A stretch of DNA of 56,189 bases from Alphaproteobacteria bacterium PA4. GTDB lineage: Bacteria; Pseudomonadota; Alphaproteobacteria; Sphingomonadales; Sphingomonadaceae. A program made the position numbers and the translations under genes. Numbering within the stretch: position 1 is the first letter of the stretch; each line of letters begins with the position of its first letter. Under the pieces are notes generated by a model that saw nothing but the letters and a program-made list of their open reading frames with translations, had not been told where the DNA came from and made no database searches. The stretch covers positions 1 through 56,189 of the forward strand of contig NKIQ01000022.1 in the NCBI GenBank assembly GCA_002256005.1, given 5' to 3'. Shown in pieces: positions 24,414 to 32,524 of the stretch.

Positions 24414-24721
24414 CCCGCCCGCTGTTCTGGTCGCGCGACGCGCTCGACGATCTGAAGCAGCAATTGACCCATATCGCCGCCGATGATCCGGTGGCGGCGC
24501 AGCATGTGGTCGATCGCCTGCGCGCCGCCGCCGCCCGGCTGGAAGACTTCGCCACCGGCCGGCCCGGCCGCGTGCCCGGGACCTATGAGAAGTCGGTGAC
24601 CGGCCTGCCCTATGTCATCGCCTATGCGATCGTGCCGCACGACAGCGGCGAGATCATCGCCATCCTGCGGGTGATCCACACGGCGCGGGATTGGCCGGAT
24701 GGGGCCTGGCCGGCGGGCTGA
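24410..24721 (+). CDS. ParE/RelE family toxin
   Basis: A 103-residue protein starting with GTG overlapping the antitoxin stop. The pattern LFWSRDALDDLKQQLTHIA, DRLRAAAARLEDFATGRPGRVPGTYE, YVIAYAIVP and AILRVIHTARDWP fits the ParE/RelE fold. ParE toxins inhibit gyrase and RelE toxins cut mRNA; which applies cannot be told. The pair is inserted between the IclR gene and the TonB receptor of the catabolic cluster. Confidence 0.87.
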   Translation: MTRPLFWSRDALDDLKQQLTHIAADDPVAAQHVVDRLRAAAARLEDFATGRPGRVPGTYEKSVTGLPYVIAYAIVPHDSGEIIAILRVIHTARDWPDGAWPAG

Positions 24722-24740
24722 CCGCGCTGGCGGCACTTAC

Positions 24741-24770
24741 CCCCTCCCTCCCCGCAGGGGGGAGGGAGGG
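24741..24770. terminator. CCCTCCC hairpin after the toxin gene
   Basis: CCCCTCCCTCCCC-GCA-GGGGGGAGGGAGGGG followed by ATTTTG forms a near-perfect stem. It is a short form of the palindromic repeat family and may terminate the toxin-antitoxin transcript. The rest of the 300-base gap (24771-25023) holds the operator at 24909 and the TonB receptor leader. Confidence 0.5.
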
Positions 24771-24908
24771 GATTTTGCCCGTGAAACGGGGCATGAAACA
24801 TCGTGGAACGGGGGATTTCGGGAGAAAAAGGGGGCGTCACAGGGGCGTTTTCGGGGCCGCTGCGGCTCGCACACCCGCCGCCCTGCGGCATCCCGCCAGC
24901 CCTCGAAC

Positions 24909-24940
24909 TTCGATTATCGAACTTGACTTCGCATTGCGAA
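24909..24940. promoter_or_regulatory. Paired TTCG-N5-CGAA operator before the TonB receptor
   Basis: Two perfect 13-base palindromes, TTCGATTATCGAA (24909-24921) and TTCGCATTGCGAA (24928-24940), starts 19 bases apart. Aligned with 21667-21698 the bases CGATT..CGAACTTG..TTCG...TGCGAA are shared in the same strand orientation. It lies 84 bases before the receptor start. Probable IclR-family operator. Confidence 0.7.
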
Positions 24941-25023
24941 GGCGTATTTCTGCGGGCATCAGGGCTGGAATGGCCGGTGGCGCGTCGATTGCGCCAGAGT
25001 CACGCATTGGGGGAGAGCGAACG

Positions 25024-27228
25024 ATGGCGAAGATGATGGGCGCGGCGCGTTTGCTGGCGGGTTCGGGGCTGCTCCTGATGGCGGGGGCCGCGCTGGCCCA
25101 GACGACCACAACGGCTTCCGCCGCTCCGGCCGGCGGCGAGACCGGCAATGGCGCGCCTGAGGAAATCATCGTCACCGCGACCCGCCGGGCGGAATCGCTG
25201 CAGAATGTCCCGGCCTCGATCACCGCCTTCACGGCCAAGACCATTGCCGCGGCCGGCATCACCCGCCCGGCCGATTTCATCGCGCTGACGCCGAACGTCA
25301 ATCTGGTGCAGACGCAGAACGCCGGCACCACCTTCGTCATCATCCGCGGCATCACCCAGGCGCGCAATTCGGAACCGTCGGTGGCGGTGGTTGTCGATGG
25401 CGTGCAGCAGGTCAATCCGGCGCAGTTCAACCAGGAACTGGTCGATGTCGAACAGATCGAAGTGCTCAAAGGTCCGCAGGGCGGCCTTTATGGCCGCAAC
25501 GCCATCGGCGGCGCCATCATCATCACGTCGAAGGCGCCGACCGACGAGCTGTCGGGCAAGTTCACCGGCGGTGTCGACAATGGCTTCGGCTATTTCGCCC
25601 GCGCCAACATCTCCGGGCCGATTGCGCCGAATCTGAAGTTCCGCCTCGCCGGCACCTGGTACGATACCAATGGCTTCATCCCCAACACCTTCCTGAAGGA
25701 AGATGCCGATCCGCTGCGCGAGTTCAACCTGCGCGGCAATTTGCTGTGGCAGGCGACGCCGGACCTGACCGTCGACATGCGCGGCGCCGTCAGCCTGCTG
25801 CGCACCCAGGCCTTCTACTACAATATCGTCAACGATGTGAACGATGTGTCGCTGCCGGTGCGGGTCAACAACGCCGGCATCAACAACCGCGACCTCTACA
25901 ATGGCACGCTGCGCATCGCCTATGAGACGGACGCGGGCAAGTTCACCTCCACCACCTCCTACGACAAGGTGACGGAAATCCTGACCGGCGATGCCTTCAA
26001 CTTCCTGCCGATCAAGGAATCCCTGCTCTTCCAGTTCTTCGGCTTCGACCTCAACCAGAGCCAGTATCTCGACGTGTCGGCCTGGAGCCAGGAGTTCCGC
26101 TATGAATCGCCGGCGGACAAGCCGCTGCAGGTGATCGCCGGCGCCTATGGCATCGCCACCAAGCGCTATATCTCCACCGGCAACCTCGTCGATACCGGCA
26201 ATGGCGTCACCGCCATCTATCGTACGCCCAGCACCAATCCGCTCAACCCGCAGGCGACCTTCCTCGCCGACAGCCAGAGCAATTTCGCCTGGGCGCTGTT
26301 CGGCAACGCCATCTGGAAGGTCAATGACCAGCTGCGCGTCGATGCCTCGCTGCGTTACGACAAGGATCGCCGCGAGAACACGACGCTGACGCCGACCGCT
26401 TTCCTGCCCAACGTGCCGGGCTTCCCGCCGGGCAAGACCGGCGAGGTCAGGAAGAAGACCTTCGACGCCTGGCAGCCCAAGCTGACGCTGACCTGGAAGC
26501 CGATGGACGGCGTGACGCTGTTCGGCGGCTGGTCGCGCGGCTTCCGCTCCGGCGGTTTCAACCAGACCGGTGTCGGCGCGGTGGCCGCGTCGAACGGCAT
26601 CGTCGGCGTCAACGACATCTATGAGGCGGAAACCGCCGAAACCTTCGAAGTCGGCCTGAAGACCCAGACCAGCGACCGGTCGCTGACCTTCAACGCCAGC
26701 GCCTTCACGACGAAGTCGGAGAACAGCTATTTCTTCGTCTTCCTCGCCGCCAACTCGACGCAGAATCTCGGCAATGTGCCGGAAGTGCGGCTGAAGGGCT
26801 TTGAAGTCGATGCCACCTGGCGGCCGCTGCCCGGCCTCGATCTGATCGCGGGCTTTGGCTATACCGACAGCGAAATCAAGAAGTTCGCCACCAAGTCGGT
26901 GGTGGGCAACGAGGCGCCGCTGATCTCGCGCTACACGCTGAACCTGACCGGCAATTACCGCCGGCCGCTGACCGACACGCTCGACCTGACGGCGCGCGTC
27001 GATTACCGCCGCACCGGCCGCACCTGGTTCGATGTCGACAATTCGACCTCGCGCGACCCGATCGATCTGGTCGACACGCGGCTGGGCATCGCCGGGCGCA
27101 ACTGGACGCTGACCGGGTTCGCGCAGAACCTGTTCGACATCAAGTACAACGCCGAATTCTCGCCGGGTGGCTTCGTGTTCAAGGCGCGGCCGCGGCGGTA
27201 TGGGGTGGAAGCCAGCTACAGCTTCTAA
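25024..27228 (+). CDS. TonB-dependent outer membrane receptor
   Basis: A 734-residue protein. Start at 25024 gives a signal peptide (LLAGSGLLLMAGAALAQ) and follows a GGGAGAG ribosome site. EEIIVTATRRAESLQNVPASI is the TonB box and plug start; the plug continues with PTVAVVVDGVQQVN-like sequence, VEQIEVLKGPQGGLYGRNAIGGAI, then a beta barrel ending in aromatic Phe (VEASYSF). It imports a substrate across the outer membrane using TonB energy. The shared operator with the CoA-transferase region indicates that it takes up the compound degraded by that cluster. Confidence 0.93.
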   Translation: MAKMMGAARLLAGSGLLLMAGAALAQTTTTASAAPAGGETGNGAPEEIIVTATRRAESLQNVPASITAFTAKTIAAAGITRPADFIALTPNVNLVQTQNAGTTFVIIRGITQARNSEPSVAVVVDGVQQVNPAQFNQELVDVEQIEVLKGPQGGLYGRNAIGGAIIITSKAPTDELSGKFTGGVDNGFGYFARANISGPIAPNLKFRLAGTWYDTNGFIPNTFLKEDADPLREFNLRGNLLWQATPDLTVDMRGAVSLLRTQAFYYNIVNDVNDVSLPVRVNNAGINNRDLYNGTLRIAYETDAGKFTSTTSYDKVTEILTGDAFNFLPIKESLLFQFFGFDLNQSQYLDVSAWSQEFRYESPADKPLQVIAGAYGIATKRYISTGNLVDTGNGVTAIYRTPSTNPLNPQATFLADSQSNFAWALFGNAIWKVNDQLRVDASLRYDKDRRENTTLTPTAFLPNVPGFPPGKTGEVRKKTFDAWQPKLTLTWKPMDGVTLFGGWSRGFRSGGFNQTGVGAVAASNGIVGVNDIYEAETAETFEVGLKTQTSDRSLTFNASAFTTKSENSYFFVFLAANSTQNLGNVPEVRLKGFEVDATWRPLPGLDLIAGFGYTDSEIKKFATKSVVGNEAPLISRYTLNLTGNYRRPLTDTLDLTARVDYRRTGRTWFDVDNSTSRDPIDLVDTRLGIAGRNWTLTGFAQNLFDIKYNAEFSPGGFVFKARPRRYGVEASYSF

Positions 27229-27234
27229 ATCACT

Positions 27235-27318
27235 GTCATCCCGGGCTTGACCCGGGACCCAGTTTTTCTTCTGCAACGCCGCTCAACAAACTGGGTCCCG
27301 GGTCAAGCCCGGGATGAT
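27235..27318. repeat. Long inverted repeat, GTCATCCCGGG type
   Basis: Arms 27235-27265 and 27288-27318 are almost perfectly complementary (GTCATCCCGGGCTTGACCCG...ACCCAGTTT). It sits between the receptor and wrbA genes and could form a very stable hairpin, perhaps dampening read-through. Same family as 8071-8097. Confidence 0.88.
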
Positions 27319-27341
27319 AGGAAAAACGCAAAGGAAGACCA

Positions 27342-27944
27342 ATGGCCCGCGTCCTCGTCCTCTATTACTCCAGCTATGGCCATGTGGAGACGCTGGCCGC
27401 GGCCATCGCCGCCGGCGCCGGCGAAGTTCCCGGCACGACCGTGACGCTGAAGCGCGTGCCGGAACTGGTGCCGGATGACGTCGCCAAGGCCTCGGGCCTC
27501 AAGACCGAGCAGGCCGCGCCCTTCGCCAGCCCGTCGGAACTTGGTGACTATGACGCCATCATCATCGGCAGCCCCACCCGCTTCGGCAACATGGCGGCGC
27601 AGATGCGCAACTTCCTCGATCAGACCGGCGGGCTCTGGGCGACCGGCGCGCTGGTCGGCAAGATCGGCAGCGCGTTCTGCGTCACCGCCAGCCAGCACGG
27701 CGGCCAGGAAACCACGCTGACCAGCATGCACACCACCCTGCTGCACCATGGCATGATCATTGTCGGCCTGCCCTATGCCTGGGCCGGCAACACCACCATG
27801 TCCGAAATCAGCGGCGGCACCCCCTATGGCATCACCAGCATCACCGGCGGCGACGGCAGCCGCATGCCGTCCGCCAACGAACTTGACGGCGCCCGCTTCC
27901 AGGGGCGTCATGTCGCCAGCATCGCCGCCAAACTCTTCGGTTGA
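27342..27944 (+). CDS. wrbA: NAD(P)H:quinone oxidoreductase, WrbA type
   Basis: A 200-residue flavodoxin-fold protein. [19 protein letters not shown] is the FMN phosphate loop, and [37 protein letters not shown] and [10 protein letters not shown] are typical WrbA segments. WrbA carries out two-electron reduction of quinones and protects cells from semiquinones. Here it is followed 13 bases later by a VOC-family gene with a GAAGGAG ribosome site, so it may act on a quinone made during degradation of the cluster's aromatic-like substrate (inference). Confidence 0.93.
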   Translation: MARVLVLYYSSYGHVETLAAAIAAGAGEVPGTTVTLKRVPELVPDDVAKASGLKTEQAAPFASPSELGDYDAIIIGSPTRFGNMAAQMRNFLDQTGGLWATGALVGKIGSAFCVTASQHGGQETTLTSMHTTLLHHGMIIVGLPYAWAGNTTMSEISGGTPYGITSITGGDGSRMPSANELDGARFQGRHVASIAAKLFG

Positions 27945-27957
27945 AGGAGCGCAGACC

Positions 27958-28503
27958 ATGACCATCACCCGGCCCAATCGCCTGCACCACACCGCCTATG
28001 TGACCAAGGATCTGGAGGCCACCCGCGCCTTTTACGAAGACGTCATCGGCCTGCCGCTGATCGCCACCTATACCGAAATGGACGAGCTGTTCGGCAAGGA
28101 ACGCACCTATTGCCATTGCTTCTTCGAACTCGCCGATGGCTCGGCGCTGGCCTTCTTCCAGTTCGCCGACCCCGCCGACCAGGCCGAATTCGGCCCCGAC
28201 ATCCCGGCCTCGCCGTTCATCCATATCGCGCTGCACGTCGATGCCGCGACGCAAGCCGACCTCGAAGCCCGCATCGCCGCCGCCGGGATCACCGAGCCGG
28301 CCACCTATGTGCTGGAACATGGCTATTGCCGCTCCGTCTATGTCACCGACCCCAACGGCATGATCCTGGAATTCACCCATGACACGCCGGACGCCATGGC
28401 CCCGGACGTCGACGCCGAACGCCGCGCCAGCGCGCACGCCGAACTGGCCCGCTGGCTGGGCGGCGATCACAAGAACAACAATCCGTACCGCCACGCGGCG
28501 TGA
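27958..28503 (+). CDS. VOC family protein (glyoxalase/extradiol dioxygenase-like)
   Basis: A 181-residue vicinal-oxygen-chelate protein. Metal-ligand candidates are His in LHHTAYV (~residue 9), His in FIHIALHVD (~80) and Glu in MILEFTHD (~137), the last two with the usual VTDPNG turn. It is cotranscribed with wrbA. Members include lactoylglutathione lyases, dioxygenases and isomerases; the reaction cannot be fixed. The C-terminal tail (AHAELARWLGGDHKNNN) is an extension beyond the core domain. Confidence 0.88.
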   Translation: MTITRPNRLHHTAYVTKDLEATRAFYEDVIGLPLIATYTEMDELFGKERTYCHCFFELADGSALAFFQFADPADQAEFGPDIPASPFIHIALHVDAATQADLEARIAAAGITEPATYVLEHGYCRSVYVTDPNGMILEFTHDTPDAMAPDVDAERRASAHAELARWLGGDHKNNNPYRHAA

Positions 28504-28520
28504 GTTTGGGTTAGGGGGCT

Positions 28521-28662
28521 GCCTCCGGCGGCTGGGGCCTCAGGCCCCAGACCCCTTTCGATTTTATCGCGCTCTCGTTTCGTCATGCTGAACCAAGTTC
28601 AGCATGACGAGTCCTGATAATGAAGTGGGGTCTGGGGCCTGAGGCCCCAGCCGCCGGAGGCT
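28521..28662. repeat. Composite palindromic repeat (GCCTCCGGCGGCTGGGGCC family)
   Basis: Left arm 28521-28555 (GCCTCCGGCGGCTGGGGCCT...CAGACCCC) is the inverse of 28626-28662. Nested in the middle is a second, perfect palindrome CGTCATGCTGAAC-CAA-GTTCAGCATGACG (28581-28609). Relatives: 33637-33742, 33799-33926, and shorter fragments near 47083 and 48203. Confidence 0.88.
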
Positions 28663-28675
28663 CTTCACACCAACC

Positions 28676-29476
28676 ATGAATGACCGCACCACCCCCGGCC
28701 CGCGCTGGCCCGGCGGCCGCGTGCGCGCCGTCGCGGTGCCGGGCGGGATGTTGCCGGTGGAGACGCTGGGCGCCGGCGCGCCGTTGATCCTGCTCCATGG
28801 CTGGACGCTCGACCGCCGCATGTGGGTGCCGCAGGCGGCGCTGGCGGACAAGGTCATGCTCGTCGGCATCGACCGGCGCGGCTTCGGCGAAGCGACGGCG
28901 CCCGCCGCGCTGGCGCAGGAGCCGGACGATGTGCTGCGCGTGGCGGATGCGCTGGGGCTGGCGCGGTTTCACCTGCTCGGCATGTCGCAGGGCGGGCGCG
29001 TCGCGCTGGCGCTGGCCGAGCGCGCACCGGAGCGATTGCTCAGCCTGGTGCTGGCGGCACCGGCGCTGGATGGCGTGGCGGCGCCGGATGAGGGCGTGCC
29101 GCTGGCGGCGATGGCGGCGGCGGCGATGGCGGCGGCAACTGGGGCCGGCGACCGGGCGGCGCTGCTGGCGCTGTGGCGCGATCACCCGCTGGCGCGGTCA
29201 CGCGACCCGGCGGTGGCGGCGATCCTGGCGGATTATGACGGGCGTGATCTGGTCGGCGATTTAACGGCGCTGCCGGCGCTGGCGGGGCGCATCGCCGGCA
29301 TGCCGACGACGGTGATCACCGGCGCCGAAGATACCCCGCGCCGCCACGTCCATGCCGCGGCGCTGGTGGCGGCCGGGGCGCGGGGCGTGGTGCTGGCCGG
29401 GGCGGGGCATCTGGCCAACATGGATGCGCCGGGGGAATTCAATGCGGCGGTGCGGGCGGCGGTGGGGGGGACGTAA
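28676..29476 (+). CDS. Alpha/beta fold hydrolase
   Basis: A 266-residue serine hydrolase. Oxyanion-hole strand LILLHGWTLDRRMW (~residue 36), nucleophile elbow GMSQGGR (Ser ~104), acid in VITGAEDTPRR and His in VLAGAGHLANMDAP. This fits meta-cleavage or enol-lactone type hydrolases, among many. It follows the VOC gene after a composite repeat, so it may belong to the same pathway but not necessarily the same transcript. Substrate unknown. Confidence 0.9.
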   Translation: MNDRTTPGPRWPGGRVRAVAVPGGMLPVETLGAGAPLILLHGWTLDRRMWVPQAALADKVMLVGIDRRGFGEATAPAALAQEPDDVLRVADALGLARFHLLGMSQGGRVALALAERAPERLLSLVLAAPALDGVAAPDEGVPLAAMAAAAMAAATGAGDRAALLALWRDHPLARSRDPAVAAILADYDGRDLVGDLTALPALAGRIAGMPTTVITGAEDTPRRHVHAAALVAAGARGVVLAGAGHLANMDAPGEFNAAVRAAVGGT

Positions 29477-29477
29477 C

Positions 29478-29611
29478 ACCTCCCTCCCCCCTGCGGGGAG
29501 GGCGACTCACCGAAGGTGAGCGGGGTGGGGGTCACGCCCGTGGCCGCGTGTGGAACCTCCACCCCGCTCGGCTGGCGCCGAGTCGCCCTCCCCGCAGGGG
29601 GGAGGGAGGGG
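29478..29611. repeat. Long palindromic intergenic repeat (CCCTCCCCCCTGCGGGGAGG family)
   Basis: Terminal palindromes CTCCCTCCCCCCTGCGGGGAGG and CCTCCCCGCAGGGGGGAGGG flank CGACTCACCGAAGGTGAGCGGGGTGGGGG and CCACCCCGCTCGGCTGGCGCCGAGTCG. It fills the gap between two convergent genes. Same design as 31691-31822. Confidence 0.88.
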
Positions 29612-30487
29612 TTACACCCCCACCCCGCGCCTGACCGCCAGCGCCACCATGTCCGCGGCCAGCGTGCCGATCTCCGCCAGCGCGACATTGTCCGTCTCGC
29701 CGCCCGCCGCCGTCGACAGCACGAAAATCGTGTCGCCATCGAACGGCGTGTGGATCGGGCGGATGGCGCGGGCCAGCCCGTCATGCGCCATCATTGCCAC
29801 CCGCCGCGCCTGGGCGCGGGTCAGCGGCGCGTCGGTGGCGATGGCGCCGATGCAGGTGTTCTGCGTGCCGGGCGTCTTGCGCTCCAGCTTGGGCATCGGC
29901 ACCGCGCCCATCGGGGGTTCGCCGGCGTACACCTCACCGAAACTGTTGACCGCGACCAGCGCGCCGATGCGATGGCCGGATTTGAGGCTGGTCGCCGCGC
30001 TGCCGATACCGCCGGCGCGGCTGCCGGCGCGGGCGCCATGGCCGGCACCGACCGGCTCGCTCACATCCCCGCTACCCAGCGCCGCAAACGCCGCGCGCGC
30101 CAGCCGGCGATAGGGCGGGTCGCTGCCCCAGTTCTTGTCGCCGCCGTTCGACAGGTCGAAGAGGATCGCCCCCGGCACCACCGGCACGCGCGGCAGGCCC
30201 TCGCCGATATCGATGCCGATGCCCGCCTCGCTCAAACACAGCACCAGCGCATCCGCCGCCGCCAGCCCGAAGACCGAGCCGCCGGCCAGCGCCAGGCCGT
30301 GGACGCGATCGACCAGCGCCGCGGGGTCGAGCGCATCGGTCTCGCGGGTGCCCGGCCCGCCGCCGCGCACATCGACCGCCATCACCACAGGCGCATCCGG
30401 CACGATCAGCGTGACGCCGGTGCGCGCCGCCGCATCATGGGCGTGGCCGATGCGCACACCCGGCACGCTGGTGAAACAATCCTGCAT
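29612..30487 (-). CDS. P1 family peptidase / NylC-like N-terminal nucleophile hydrolase
   Basis: A 291-residue member of the DmpA/NylC superfamily (usually ~310-370 residues). The self-cleavage site is seen as TQN-TCIGAIATDA: cleavage before Thr211 would expose the Thr nucleophile, as in 6-aminohexanoate-oligomer hydrolase NylC; DmpA uses Ser instead. Conserved stretches: LTSVPGVRIGHA-like N-terminus, GGSVFGLAAADAL, GARAGSRAGGIGSA. It hydrolyses amides or peptides. Transcribed away from the type III PKS gene. Natural substrate unknown. Confidence 0.85.
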   Translation of the reverse strand: MQDCFTSVPGVRIGHAHDAAARTGVTLIVPDAPVVMAVDVRGGGPGTRETDALDPAALVDRVHGLALAGGSVFGLAAADALVLCLSEAGIGIDIGEGLPRVPVVPGAILFDLSNGGDKNWGSDPPYRRLARAAFAALGSGDVSEPVGAGHGARAGSRAGGIGSAATSLKSGHRIGALVAVNSFGEVYAGEPPMGAVPMPKLERKTPGTQNTCIGAIATDAPLTRAQARRVAMMAHDGLARAIRPIHTPFDGDTIFVLSTAAGGETDNVALAEIGTLAADMVALAVRRGVGV

Positions 30488-30579
30488 GGCCGGCGTATAG
30501 CAGCTTCACCCTGCCGCCTTGCAACTTTCCCGGCAACGCGCCAAGCATGGCGCACACGCGGGGGCGGAGAGAGTTTCAC

Positions 30580-31674
30580 ATGGTCACCGCACATATCAAT
30601 CGCATCGGCACGGCGGTGCCACCCAATGATGTGCACCCCGCCTTTGTCGATTTCGTCAGCGGCATGATCGATGATCGCCGCAACGCGCTGATCTTCAAGC
30701 GCATGGTCAGCCGCGCCGGCATCGAGCATCGCTTTTCCTATTTCGAGCCGCGCCAGAACCCCGACCGCTTCATGGCCGACACCGAAGGCTTTTATGTCAA
30801 GGGCGCCTTCCCCTCGACCGGCGCCCGCATGCAGCGCTTCGAGCAATCGGCGCCAGTGCTGACCGGGGCAGCGCTGGACGCGCTGGGGCTGGACGGCGAG
30901 CGCGAGCGGATCACGCACCTTGTCGTCGCCTCCTGCACCGGCTTCGTCGCGCCCGGCGTCGACCAGCTGATCGTCAAGGCGGCCGGGCTCAACCCCGGGG
31001 TCGAGCGCACGGTGGTGGGCTTCATGGGCTGCTACGCCGCGGTCAATTCGCTGCGCCTCGCGCATCATTTCGTGCGGTCGGACCCGGCGGCGCGGGTGCT
31101 GGTCGTCAATCTCGAACTCTGCACGCTGCATTTTCAGGAAACGCCCGATCTGGAGCGCCTGCTGTCGATGCTGCTGTTCGGCGATGGCTGTTCGGCGGCG
31201 CTGGTGACGGCTGATGAAAGCGGGTTGGCCCTGCAGGATTTCCGCGCCGCCACCATCGCCGATTCGGGCGAGGCGATCACCTGGCGCATCGGCGATCAAG
31301 GCTTCGACATGCACCTGTCCGGCGAAGTGCCGGGGCGCATCCAGAAGGCGCTGAAGTATGAGGCGGAGCGCAACGATGGCGAAGGCCTGCTGCGCGGCAC
31401 CAGCACGCGGGATTATGATTTGTGGGCGGTGCACGCCGGCGGCCGCACCATCCTCGATGCGGTGGAAACCGGCTTCGACCTGGCGCCGGATGCGCTGGGT
31501 TGGTCGCGCGGCGTGCTGCGCGATTTCGGCAACATGTCGTCGGCGACGCTGATGTTCGTCCTTGCCCGCATCCTGGGCCAGGTCGGCACCACGGTCGATC
31601 GCGCCGCCCGCGGCTTCGGCGTCGCCTTCGGCCCCGGGCTGGCGGCGGAAAGCTTCCGCTTCACCACGGTGTGA
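30580..31674 (+). CDS. Type III polyketide synthase
   Basis: A 364-residue chalcone/stilbene-synthase-fold enzyme. Start 30580 has GGAGAGAG upstream; a start 33 bases earlier is less likely. The catalytic triad is complete: Cys151 (GFMGCYAAV), His285 (WAVHAGG), Asn318 (DFGNMSS). These bacterial enzymes extend fatty acyl starters with malonyl-CoA to alkylresorcinols or alkylpyrones. A methyltransferase and a flavoprotein follow, matching the srsABC plan of Streptomyces griseus, which makes methylated phenolic lipids and quinones. The product in this organism is inferred. Confidence 0.93.
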   Translation: MVTAHINRIGTAVPPNDVHPAFVDFVSGMIDDRRNALIFKRMVSRAGIEHRFSYFEPRQNPDRFMADTEGFYVKGAFPSTGARMQRFEQSAPVLTGAALDALGLDGERERITHLVVASCTGFVAPGVDQLIVKAAGLNPGVERTVVGFMGCYAAVNSLRLAHHFVRSDPAARVLVVNLELCTLHFQETPDLERLLSMLLFGDGCSAALVTADESGLALQDFRAATIADSGEAITWRIGDQGFDMHLSGEVPGRIQKALKYEAERNDGEGLLRGTSTRDYDLWAVHAGGRTILDAVETGFDLAPDALGWSRGVLRDFGNMSSATLMFVLARILGQVGTTVDRAARGFGVAFGPGLAAESFRFTTV

Positions 31675-31690
31675 GGGGGGTAAAGCACCA

Positions 31691-31822
31691 CTCCCTCCCC
31701 CTTGCGGGGAGAGCGACTCGCGAAGCGAGCGGGGTGGGGGTCGCGTTCGTAGTGGCAGGAGGCGGGTTCCCCCACCCCGCTCGGCTGGCGCCGAGTCGCC
31801 CTCCCCGCAGGGGGGAGGGAGG
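31691..31822. repeat. Long palindromic intergenic repeat whose end supplies a ribosome binding site
   Basis: Same family as 29478-29611 (CTCCCTCCCCCTTGCGGGGAG ... CTCCCCGCAGGGGGGAGGGAGG). Its last bases, GGGGGGAGGGAGG, run directly into the ATG of the methyltransferase at 31823, so the repeat itself serves as the Shine-Dalgarno region. Confidence 0.85.
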
Positions 31823-32524
31823 ATGACTGCCCCCGACTTCACCACCCGCGCCACCACGCCGGAACTGATGGACGCCGACGATCTCGACGCCGCGACCTAT
31901 GCGGCGCTGATCGCCGATCTCGCCCGCGTCAACACCATCACCCGCGCCCGGCCGCCGACTTTGGCCTGGCTGGCGCAGGCGACGGCGGGCATGGACAGCT
32001 TCAGCCTTGTCGATGTCGGCTTCGGCCATGGCGACATGCTGCGCGCCATCGCGGTCTGGGCGCGGCGGCAGGGCAAGACGGCGCGGCTGACCGGCATCGA
32101 CCTCAACCCGCGCAGCGCGCCGGTGGCCGCAGCAGCGACCGATCCGGGGCTGGGCATACGCTATCTTACCGGCGACGCGGCGGCGCTGGCCGGCAGCCCC
32201 GATTTCATTATCTCCTCGCTGGTCGCGCACCATATGACCGATGCCGAACTGGCGGGCTTTATCGGCTGGATGGAGGCGACCGCGCAGCGCGGCTGGTTCA
32301 TCAACGACCTGCACCGCCACCGGCTGGCGTGGGCGGGCTTTCGTCTGCTTTCGGGTCTGCTGCGCTGGCATCCGATCGTCCGCCATGACGGCGCGCTGTC
32401 GGTGCGGCGGGCGTTCGTGCGGGCCGATTGGCCGCGGCTGCTGGCGGCGGCGGGGTTGGGCCAAGTGCCGGTGACCGTGCGCTGGCATCTGCCGTTCCGC
32501 TGGGGTGTGGGGCGAACGCGATGA
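31823..32524 (+). CDS. Class I SAM-dependent methyltransferase of the type III PKS operon
   Basis: A 233-residue methyltransferase. Motif I is SLVDVGFGHGDMLRAI (~residue 64), followed by LTGIDLNPRSA (acidic end of strand 2), YLTGDAAAL and FIISSLVAHH. Start at 31823 is directly preceded by the purine-rich end of the repeat. The gene overlaps the flavoprotein start (ATGA). By comparison with SrsB it should methylate the polyketide lipid; this is an inference from context. Confidence 0.87.
   Translation: MTAPDFTTRATTPELMDADDLDAATYAALIADLARVNTITRARPPTLAWLAQATAGMDSFSLVDVGFGHGDMLRAIAVWARRQGKTARLTGIDLNPRSAPVAAAATDPGLGIRYLTGDAAALAGSPDFIISSLVAHHMTDAELAGFIGWMEATAQRGWFINDLHRHRLAWAGFRLLSGLLRWHPIVRHDGALSVRRAFVRADWPRLLAAAGLGQVPVTVRWHLPFRWGVGRTR

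Noticed and set aside
28504-28675. Small coding genes in the GLRPQAPDP-like frames of the GCCTCCGGCGG repeats
   Set aside because: The peptides arise from the palindrome in several frames and orientations and have no ribosome site or conserved start.
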